DNA of 27,980 nucleotides, taken from the NCBI RefSeq assembly GCF_000499385.1, contig NW_013654326.1, forward strand, positions 1 through 27,980, in the 5' to 3' direction. A program made the translations under genes and the position numbers. Origin of the DNA: Eimeria necatrix. Its lineage: Eukaryota > Apicomplexa > Conoidasida > Eucoccidiorida > Eimeriidae. Each line of letters begins with the position of its first letter. Position 1 is the first letter of the stretch. The notes below the pieces were generated by a model. The model searched no databases and was not told the origin of the DNA. It saw nothing but the letters and a program-made list of their open reading frames with translations. Positions 11,098 through 19,289 of this stretch are shown here, piece after piece.

Positions 11098-11700
11098 AAT
11101 TGGCCCCAGGGGCCCCCAGGGGCCCCCAGGGGCCCCCAGGGGCCCCCAGCGGTCTTAGGGGCCCCCAAGGGCCCCCGGGGTACCCCTGGGGCCCCCACGG
11201 GGCTCCAGGGGCCCCCAGGGGCCCCCAGGGGCCCCCAGGGGCCCCAGGGGGGCCATGGGGGCCCCCAAGTGGCCCTAGGGGCCCCACAATTGGCCCAAAG
11301 GGCCTCACAATTGGCCCCTTGACAAGGGGCCCCCCGTACGCACTGGGGCCCTTTAAAGGGGGCCCCCCGAACCACAAGCGACCCCTTTAGGGGCCCCTGA
11401 AGGGGCCCCTAAAGGGGCCCATAAAGAAGGGGGGCCCCCAGGCTGCTCCATCGCAGGCTGGGGGCCCCCAAGCGGGCCCCCTGGGGCCTCAGAGGGGCCC
11501 ATAAAGCCCGAAATGACCCTTATGGGATTATAAAGAAAACCCAATTTTCATGAATCCTAAAAAGGCCCCAGGGGGCCCCCAAGGGGCCCCAAAAGGGCCC
11601 CAAAAGGGTCCAAAAAGGCCCCAAAAGGGCCCCAAAAGGGCCCCCTAGGGGCCCCCTAGGGGCCCCTAGGGGGCCTCTAGAAAAAATAAGGGCCCATAAA
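11098..11700. repeat. GGGGCCCC-type repeat block, 10-bp period
   Basis: From 11107 four units of GGCCCCCAGG follow each other with an exact 10-bp period. The rest is degenerate GGGGCCCC, with variants such as GGGGCCCATAAAG and GGGGCCCCAAAAGGG. A 10-bp period shifts the frame each unit, which argues against coding use. Each GGGGCCCC core is its own reverse complement. Confidence 0.9.
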
Positions 11701-11742
11701 GAGCTGGCCCTCATTTCTTCACTAATGAGGAATATGGTGCCT

Positions 11743-11743
<1 letters not shown>

Positions 11744-11778
<35 letters not shown>

Positions 11779-11880
11779 TGCTGTTGCTGCTGCTGTTGCC
11801 GATGCTCATATTCATTGTAGGAGCACTGCTGCTGCTGCTGCTGCTGCTGATCCTCCTTCTTCTGCTGCTATGAAAAAGAA
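11744..11880 (+). repeat. CTG-rich tracts between GGGGCCCC blocks
   Basis: CTG runs at about 11747-11798 and 11827-11850, broken by a short unique segment. No gene seen. Confidence 0.85.
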
Positions 11881-12669
11881 ACGAGGGGCCCCCTCAGCAG
11901 CATTTTGCCCAAAGCTTCTTCCCTGTACCCTTGGGGCCCCAGGGGGGCCTCAGGGGCCCCAAGGGGCCCCCTATGGCCCCCGGTGGGGGCCCCCTGGGGC
12001 CCCCAAGGAGGCTATGGAGGCCCTTGGGGGGCCCCCGGGGCCCCCCGGGGGGTCCTAGAGGGCCCTCGGGGGGCCCCCTGGGGGCCCCTTTTGACCTCAA
12101 GGGGGCCCCCAAGGGCTATTAAAGCTGAAATTCCCTATAAAGCAATTCAGCAGCGGGGTAAAAACAAAGAAAGAAACAAACAACAAGTCCTTAGTGCATG
12201 CGCGAGACCCAGGGCTTCCAAGTGCCCCAGGGGGGGGGCCCCTCAAGGGCCCCCAGAGGGTCCGCCTCAGCCTTATAAGAGTTGCTGCTGCTGGGGCCCT
12301 CCGGGGGGCCCCCAGAGGCCTCTGAGGGGCCCTTTGCTGCCTTTGGGGGCCCCTCAGAACCCACAAGTCCTGCTGCAGCCCTCATGCCCCTTCCGAAGGG
12401 AAAAAAGAATTGCGGGATATCCGAATGGGAAGAGGGGGCCTCCTTGGGGGCCCCCTGGGGGTCCTTCTGGGGGGCCCCTTGGGGGCCCCCCTGGGGGCCC
12501 CCCTGCGCGGCCTTCGGGGGGGCCCCCGCGGGGGCCCCGTGTGAAGGGTCTTGCGGGGCCCCCTTGGGGGGCCCCCCAGAGGGCTGCTGGGGAATCTGGC
12601 GCTGCTGCTTCTGCTGTGCGATGGGGGCCCCCGCGTCCCCTGCTTCCAGGAAGGCGCCGGAGCTCCTTC

Positions 12670-12717
<48 letters not shown>

Positions 12718-13330
12718 GGGGCCCCGTAGGGTCCCCGCAGAGGCCCTGGGGGCCATATAAATGAGCTGGAGTTCCCCCAATTTGGCTGGGGAGGCCCTCA
12801 GCCAGCACAATGCTGAACTTCTCGTAGGCATTTTTGACTGCAGCCAAACAGCTCAGACCCAATCCCCGCCACCTCAGGGGGGCCCCCGGGGGGCCCCCCT
12901 GGGGGCTCTTCTGAGGGGCCCTTTGGGGGGCCCTTTGGAGGGCCCCCTGAGAAGCAGCTTTTTCTGTTTCTTGGGGCCCCCTTGAGGCCCTCCCAGGGGC
13001 CCCCCTTGGGGCCCCCTCTGGGGCCCCTCCCGGGGCCCCCCTTGAGGGGGCCCCCAAGCTCTCTGCTGCTGCTGGCTCTTCCCGAGCTTTTGGCTGCAGG
13101 GGGGGCCCTGCAGCTGGCGGGGGCCCCCCTGAGTCCCCCAAGGCCCCGGGGGCCTCCCCAGGGGCCCCAGGGGGCCTCTGGGGGGCCCCCGGAGCCCCTA
13201 CAGATGCTTGGGAGGACTTTGAAGACCCCCAAAACGAACGCAGGCCCTGATAGACAGGCTGGGGGCCCTCCAGGGGGCCCCCAGAGCGCAGCAAAAGTGC
13301 GGTGACCTTGGGGGCCCCCCGAGGAAGAGA
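11881..13330. repeat. Long GGGGCCCC-rich block
   Basis: About 1.4 kb in which GGGGCCCC-like cores recur every 10-30 bp, broken by unique islands (about 12120-12220, 12380-12430 and 12755-12880) and one (CTG)n tract at about 12670-12716. Both strands give Gly/Pro/Ala-rich frames. Confidence 0.9.
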
Positions 13331-13354
13331 AGAAAAGGCTCTCGGGAGCGCCAT
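12191..13354 (-). CDS. Possible Gly/Pro/Ala-rich protein, weak
   Basis: A minus-strand frame of 387 codons starts at ATG 13354, just after the change from AT-rich spacer. The first residues MALPRAFSSLPRGAPKVTAL are basic, without acidic residues, as in mitochondrial presequences, but GGGGCCCC DNA also yields Arg/Pro/Ala by chance. Non-repeat islands are VKNAYEKFSIVLAEGLPSQI (near residue 175) and SDIPQFFFPFGRG (near residue 320). The second faintly recalls the IPxFYFPxGRP stretch of PP2A B''-type subunits, but no EF-hands follow, so I make no assignment. Most of the frame is repeat. It could be part of a spliced gene or chance. Confidence 0.27.
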
Positions 13355-13696
13355 TGCCGGCCAAAAGGATCTTTCTTTGGACGAAAAGAAACAAATAATA
13401 AAAATAAAAGGTTAATTCAAGTTATTTGAGGAAAAAGTGGATCAGAACTGAAAAAGCCTCGGCCAGCCTCGCTGAGGACCACTGGTGCGCAGCAGCGAGC
13501 TGTCTGTACACCTGAGCTGCTGCTGCTCGCGCGTCGATGCTGCTGCTCTTCGCTCAATTTAATTCAATTTAATTTAATTTAAATCTTTTGTTTCCGCATT
13601 TACAGATTTTAAAACAAATGCGAAGGGCTTTTACTGGAACTGAGCCTTCGAGCGGGCTAATTATCGCTGCCTGCTGCTCCTGCAGGCGCTCGCCGC

Positions 13697-13734
<38 letters not shown>

Positions 13735-14214
13735 ATTTGTCCTGCTTCTGCTGATGCTCGTAGCACCGTTGCTTCTGAGTCATCTGCTGCTGCTGCTGCT
13801 GCTGCTAGAAGGCTGCCAAACAGCGTCTACTTCCGCTGCCGCTGCTGCTGCTGGATGGTTCCCGAGCAGCATCTGCTGCTGCTGCTGCTAGATAGTTGCT
13901 GAGCATTCTCTGTTGCTGCTGCTGCTGCTGCCGCTACGTAGCTGCTGTGCAGCGTCTTCTGCTGCAGCAGCTGCTGCTGCTAGTTGTTCACCGAGCAGCA
14001 TCTGCTGCTGCTGCTTCCCAGTCACTGCGAACTGCTGCAGCAAAGACGCTGCTGCTGCAGCAGCAGCCCCAAGCTGCTGCTAATGGACTTTAATTTGAAT
14101 TGTTTTTCTATTTGTTCATTTGGCTTTTAACTTTAAAGGGAAATAAACCCAAAAGCAAAACAAACCCATTTAAAGCAGCAGCAGCAGCAAACCAAATTAA
14201 CAGTTTACGCTACT

Positions 14215-14267
<53 letters not shown>

Positions 14268-14492
14268 TCGTCTTTTTGCCAGTCTCCGTATCCCTTCTCT
14301 AGAGGCGCCACCCCATCTATTCCTTTATTTATTTTGGAATATTTATTTATTTATTTCCCAATATCTTTTATTTGCTTTTTATTTATAAATAAAAACTAAA
14401 TAATTAATTTATTAATTTAATTTAATTTATTTATTTAATTTGTTTATTTGCGTTAGCCCTGCATGCCAGCATATATCAACAGACAGAGATGA
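13331..14492. other. Spacer: AT-rich DNA with CTG/CAG tracts
   Basis: Contains CTG runs (about 13697-13733, 13784-13808), a copy of the recurrent palindrome motif at 13501, a (CAG)n array at 14214-14266, and TTTA/TTAA-rich DNA at 14320-14450. A pyrimidine-rich stretch ending CATTTACAG at about 13606 looks like a plus-strand splice acceptor, but the frame after it gives no recognisable protein. Confidence 0.5.
13501..13513. promoter_or_regulatory. Copy of the GGTGTCTGTACACC motif (half degraded)
   Basis: TGTCTGTACACCT in spacer DNA, matching the forms at 5152 and 9126. Confidence 0.35.
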
Positions 14493-14563
14493 AAACCCTA
14501 AACCCTAAACCCTAAACCCTTACACCCTAAACCCTAAACCCTAAACCCTAAACTCTAGACCCT
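14493..14563 (+). repeat. Interstitial telomere-like array (AAACCCT)n, degenerate end
   Basis: About nine AAACCCT units with TTACACCCT and AACTCTAGACCCT variants at one junction and the end. Confidence 0.95.
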
Positions 14564-14602
14564 GAGCCGTACAGAAAGAATCCGAAGCCTGTTGAGTCAA
14601 AA

Positions 14603-14682
14603 GGGTTTAGGGTTTAGGGTTTGACAGGCTCTCTTTCGCATCGCCGTTTGCCCCTTCTCAGGGTTTAGGGTTTAGGGTTTAG
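14603..14682 (+). repeat. Two short TTTAGGG arrays, inverted to 14493-14563
   Basis: AGGGTTTAGGG runs at about 14603-14625 and 14660-14682, split by about 35 bp. They are opposite in orientation to the array just upstream, which makes an inverted repeat. Confidence 0.93.
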
Positions 14683-14711
14683 CGCAGCTGCAAAAGCGAG
14701 CAGGCGCAGCA

Positions 14712-14965
14712 GCATGCTGCAGCAAGCTGCAGCAAGCAGCAGCAAGCAGCAGCAAGCAGCAGCAAGCAGCAACCAGCAGCAGCAAGCAGCAGCAAGCAGC
14801 AGCCAGCAGCAGCAAGCAGCAGCAAGCAGCAGCCAGCAGCAGCAAACAGCAGCAAGCAGCAGCAAACAGCAGCATGCAGCAGCAAGCAGCATCAAGCAGC
14901 AGCAAACAGCAGCATGCAGCAGCAAGCAGCAGCAAACAGCAGCATGCAGCAGCAAGCAGCAGCAG
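14712..14965 (+). repeat. 10-bp tandem repeat AGCAAGCAGC
   Basis: About 25 units of AGCAAGCAGC with single-base variants (AGCAACCAGC, AGCATGCAGC, AGCAAACAGC). The 10-bp period sets it apart from the coding CAG tracts. It lies just downstream of the DTWD1-type gene's stop codon. Confidence 0.92.
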
Positions 14966-14980
14966 CAGCAGCAGAAAAGG

Positions 14981-15136
14981 CTAGAAAGTATCTTTTGTGT
15001 TTCTGGATTCTGCTGCTTGTTGAATTGTCTTTTTAATTAAACAAAACCAAAACAGCAAATTGTCAAAATCTCCTTCGTAAGAACTCCACAGCTGCTGCTC
15101 CTCTTCTGCCTTCAAAGCCGGGACCAGCAGACTCTC

Positions 15137-15199
<63 letters not shown>

Positions 15200-15473
15200 G
15201 TCCTGTTGCTGGCATTGCAGCTGCTGTTCCTGCTGCTGCTGCTGCTGCTGCTGTTTTTGCGGCTGGCTCTGCTGTTGCTCTCCCTGCTGCTGCTGCTGCT
15301 GGTTGTTGTGGGCGGTTAGTGCTGCTGCTGCTGCTGCTGATCCTGCTGCCGCTGCTGCTGTTGCTGCTGCTGCTGCTTCGCCGGCTGCTGCTTCGTCTGC
15401 GGCCTGCGTCTTTGGCTCCACTGCAGCACCGCCAGCAGCAGCACCCGCAGCAGCAGCAGCAGCAGCAGCAGCG

Positions 15474-15514
<41 letters not shown>

Positions 15515-15819
15515 TTGGTTTGCCCTTCGGCGCATGTCGTATTCCCTGAGGACAAGATAAGCTGCTTCTGCTGTTGAGAGGAAAAAAGGTTTTCCGTTTT
15601 TGTGTCTTCTCCAGAAGTTGCTGCTGCTGCTGCTGCTGAGCTGCACGCGCTGCAGCGCAGCAACAGCAGCAAGACGGCTCATTGCTGCTGCTTGGTACCA
15701 AGTGCAGTCCAGCAGCACAACATCTTCCACTCGCTGCCAGTCCACTGCTGCTGCTGCTGCTGCTGCTGCTCCCGGCAGCAGCAGCACCGCCCGGCCCTCC
15801 GCCCACGGAGCACCTGCAG

Positions 15820-15859
<40 letters not shown>

Positions 15860-16024
15860 AGGGGCCCAATTCTTGTGATGGAGTTGCTGCTGAGGTCTGC
15901 TTCGTACAGCAAAACTTCCTGAGGAGCAGCAAAAGCCAAAGGGACAGCAGAAGACTTCGAAGCTTTTTCTTTCGGGTGGCGAATTATGTGAAGCCGAAAC
16001 GGCAGCCGCACGCGGGGCACCCGC

Positions 16025-16083
<59 letters not shown>

Positions 16084-16218
16084 GGGTGGTGGTGGTGGTG
16101 GTGCTGCTGCTGCTGCTGGGGGTGGTGCTGCGGCTGCTGCTGGGGGCGGCGCTGCTGCTGCTGCTGGGAGCGGCGCTGCTGCTGGTGCTGGTGGGAATGC
16201 TGCTGCTGCTGGTGCTTC

Positions 16219-16254
<36 letters not shown>

Positions 16255-16400
16255 AGGCCCAAGGAGGCAGCAGCACTTGCAGCAGTAGAAAGACCGCTGG
16301 ACTCCACACCCGGGGCACTTTTGCCTTCGGCCCTTAACAGCAGAAATGCTGCGGCCCCGCTTCTGGCGCGAGGGGCCACCCTGCTGCTGCTGGGGGCCCC

Positions 16401-16456
<56 letters not shown>

Positions 16457-16764
16457 GGGGCCCCATGCTGCTGCTCTTGGGGGGCCCCCAAACGCCCTGA
16501 AGCCCCAAATGTGGCTTCAGAGGCATCTAAAGCCTCCAAAGAGGGTCTGGGGTCCCCAGAGGGGCCCCCAGGGGGGCCCCCAGGAGGGCCCCCAAGGGGG
16601 CCCCCAGGAGGGCCCCCAGGGGGGCCCCCAGGGGGGCCCCCAGGGGGGCCCTCGGGGGCCCCTAGAGGCTCGGGGGCCCCTTGGAAATCAGAAAGGAGGC
16701 GATCTATTGAAGACCAGTCAATTTGGAGTTTGTCGAGGTCTATGCTGCGCAGAGGGGCCCCCAT
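14981..16764 (-). CDS. DTWD1: DTWD1-type tRNA-uridine aminocarboxypropyltransferase
   Basis: DTW-domain proteins transfer the 3-amino-3-carboxypropyl group of S-adenosylmethionine to uridine in tRNA (acp3U; position 20 for DTWD1). Signs in order: start [17 protein letters not shown]; a (PPGG)n run; poly-Gln; the Cys cluster [16 protein letters not shown], placed as in DTWD1; [20 protein letters not shown] and [14 protein letters not shown], the conserved HPxE/KS-A and APQ segments; then, in another frame, [20 protein letters not shown] with the D-x-T-W signature, [20 protein letters not shown], and the C-terminal [20 protein letters not shown] ending NTKDTF-stop. About 130 residues of Ala and Gln runs separate the last two segments. 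The frame changes once between LLYE (about 15900) and AVLLLPG (about 15785): a small intron or a sequence error. An upstream in-frame GTG at 16770 is less likely as start. A telomere-like array begins 6 bp before the ATG. Confidence 0.92.
15137..15196 (-). repeat. (CAG)n coding poly-Gln in the DTWD1-type gene
   Basis: About 20 triplets; on the gene strand this reads as poly-Gln between the [10 protein letters not shown] and FDNLLFW segments. Confidence 0.95.
16026..16081 (-). repeat. Triplet array coding poly-Ala in the DTWD1-type gene
   Basis: About 18 triplets, read as GCA (Ala) on the gene strand, between the Cys cluster and [11 protein letters not shown]. Confidence 0.93.
16561..16660 (-). 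repeat. 12-bp in-frame GGGGCCCC repeat coding (PPGG)n
   Basis: Eight units close to GGGGGGCCCCCA with a 12-bp period keep the reading frame and give Pro-Pro-Gly-Gly near the N-terminus of the DTWD1-type protein. Confidence 0.9.
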
Positions 16765-16770
16765 GGACAC

Positions 16771-16812
16771 AAACCCTAAACCCTAAACCCTAAACCCTAA
16801 ACCCTAAACCCT
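16771..16812 (+). repeat. Interstitial telomere-like array (AAACCCT)6
   Basis: Six perfect units directly upstream of the minus-strand DTWD1-type start codon, so probably in its 5' UTR or core promoter. Confidence 0.97.
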
Positions 16813-17099
16813 CGCCCTGCGGCCGAATGGCTGGGAATAAAACCCTTGAAAACCCTCAAAAGCCTCGGAAAAGGCAAAAGGTACCCTCAGGGGCCCCTTT
16901 AGAGGGGCTAGTACCCAAAGGGGGGCCCCCTGAGGGGCCCCCCGGGACTCCTGGGGGCCCCCGTGGGCCCCTAGGGGCCCCAAGGGCCCCAGGGGCCCTT
17001 GGGGCCCCCTATAGGTTGAGTTTGGGTTTATTGGGTATTTGAAATAGAACTTGAGAAAAAAGATAATTAAAATAAATTATATTAAGTTTAAAATATTAT

Positions 17100-17142
<43 letters not shown>

Positions 17143-17204
17143 GGTGGCTGCATTAGCAAGAGCGGGTGTCCGGCGAAAGCCCTGAAGAGGAGCTGACTTC
17201 GCTT

Positions 17205-17267
17205 AAACCCTACACCCTAAACCCTAAACCCTAAACCTTAAACCCTAAACCCTAAACCCTAAACGCT
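17205..17267 (+). repeat. Interstitial telomere-like array (AAACCCT)n
   Basis: About nine units with two single-base variants (TACACCCT, AAACCTT). Inverted relative to 17321-17361, 53 bp apart. Confidence 0.96.
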
Positions 17268-17320
17268 AATTTGTGGAGCGAGACTCTTTAAATCTAGACC
17301 TAGCGAGCACCTGTGCAACA

Positions 17321-17361
17321 GGGTTAAGGGTTTAGGGTTTAGGGTTTAGGGTTTAGGGTTT
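17321..17361 (+). repeat. Interstitial telomere-like array (TTTAGGG)n
   Basis: About five units; inverted partner of the array at 17205. Confidence 0.96.
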
Positions 17362-17470
17362 GTACACGGCAAGAGTGGATCTTGGAGAAGAACTTGAGCT
17401 AAAAAGAGGCATTTTGAGCCTCTTGAGACGAATTTGAATGAATTAAATGAATTTAAATGAATTAAATGGA

Positions 17471-17520
17471 TTTAAATTCATTTAAATGGATTTAAATTCA
17501 TTTAAATGGATTTAAATGGA
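17471..17520. repeat. 20-bp AT-rich repeat before the CFAP299 start
   Basis: TTTAAATTCATTTAAATGGA at 17471-17490 and 17491-17510, then a half unit; ATTTAAAT is a palindrome. It ends 3 bp before the ATG, so it is likely 5' UTR or core promoter. Confidence 0.6.
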
Positions 17521-17522
17521 CA

Positions 17523-17903
17523 ATGGCGACCCCAAACAGCCTCGAAGAAGAACTAAAACATGCAGAAACTTACGAAGATTACTTGGACGGCTTTTTGACT
17601 GAGACGGACCGGCTGTACCTCAGCGATGTACATACACCCGAACTCCCGAACTGGAAATTTGAATTTATTTGATTTCATTTCATTTCAATTTGTTTCTAAA
17701 AATGATTTATTTCCACTTATTTCTGTTTATTAAATGCTTTTATTTATTTTTAAAAATGAAATGTTTTCTTCTTTTCGCTTTTGGACTTCTCCACACCTCT
17801 GAGGTGTACGTACACCCCAAAAACCCATTTCTCCGTTGCCAGCTTTTACTCTCCACCTCCTCTTTGCGCCCTGCTGCTGCTGCTGCTGCTGCTGCTTCTG
17901 TTG

Positions 17904-17944
<41 letters not shown>

Positions 17945-18050
17945 CTAAGGAAAGACTCGCGAGGGAGCTGGTGGAAATTGGATGTCTCAAAGGTAGACCG
18001 AAGACAAGCAGCAGCAAAACGATCTGCAACAAAAATAAAAAGAACCAAAA

Positions 18051-18117
<67 letters not shown>

Positions 18118-19249
18118 CAAAACAATGAAGAAACAAATGATAAATGAACACTGAACAAATAAGCCCAGCATTCAGCAGCAAAAGAAATTCATTTTCTTTT
18201 TTTCAAATTCAGGATCTGTCTTAACAAGAGAACAGTTTTACCAAAAGGCAGAAACATTAGATGAACAAAACCGCAAGGCCAAACATTACGGAGTTGGGGG
18301 CCCCCCGGGGGCCCCCCCGGGGGGCCCCCCCGGTACCTCCTCCCCTGGGGGCCCCCCGGGGGCCCCCCTGGGGCCCCCATCAGGGGGCCCCCTAGCCCTG
18401 GGGGCCTCTCCAGCAGGGAGTCCCTTAGGGGGCCCCCTGGGGGGCCTCCCGGGGGGCCCCCCAGGGGGGCCCCTGGGGCCCCCCCCCGGGGGGCCCCCAG
18501 GGGGGCCCCCGGGGGGGCCCCCAGGGGGGCCCCCCGGGGGGCCCCCGGGGCCACGGGAGAACAGCTTGGGGCTGCAGCTGGCGGGTCGAGTGGATTTGAT
18601 ATTGAATGGGAGTTTGTCGACAATTGTTTATGTGAGGGATTTGAATGAAGAGGGAATTGAAGTCAGTGGATATATTGATTTGGCAGATCGAATAAAAGAA
18701 AAGAGTTTTCGAGACATTTGCGAGGGAAAGAAGAGGCAAGAAGAGAAAGCCAGTTGAAGATTCTTTTTCTTTTTAAATCTTTTTTTATTTTTTTTGTGTT
18801 TTTTGGATCTTTTTTTCTCTTTTTGGCTTTTTTATTTCCCCTTTTAGGTCTTTTTGGTTTTCTTTTTGGTCTTCTTTTTGCCGCATTTTATTTATTGTTA
18901 TATTCTCCTTTTATTTCTCTTTTTGGTTTTATTTAATTCTCTTTTTATCTTTTTTGATTTTTTCTCTTTTTCCGTTTTTTCGATTTTTTTATGTCTTTCA
19001 AATTTCTCCCTTCATCCCTTTTGTCTTCAATTCTTCAACTCCTCCAATTATTTAATTATTTAATTAATTTAATTAATTAATTAATTAAATTAATCAATTT
19101 AATTAATTAATTTAATTAATTTATTTAATTAAATTAATTTAATTTAATTAATTAATTGCTGCAGACTGCTGCCGCGGCCGTCGGACCTGGCGTACTTGAA
19201 CATGGCGTCTTCGTTTTGCTGCTGCAGCAGCAGCAGCCACTTCAGCGTG

Positions 19250-19289
<40 letters not shown>

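Larger units (their letters stand above)
16813..17522. other. Intergenic region between divergent DTWD1 and CFAP299 genes
   Basis: Holds a GGGGCCCC cluster (about 16893-17013), an AT-rich stretch, a (CTG)n array (17101-17142), two inverted telomere-like arrays, and from about 17440 repeats of ATTTAAAT leading to the CFAP299 start. No gene seen. Promoters for both genes should lie here. Confidence 0.6.

Noticed and set aside
12400..12450. PP2A B''-type subunit from SDIPQFFFPFGRG
   Set aside because: One short resemblance only; no EF-hand region follows and the surrounding frame is repeat.
15682..16500. Plus-strand frames opposite the DTWD1-type gene
   Set aside because: Shadow of clearly recognisable minus-strand domain segments.
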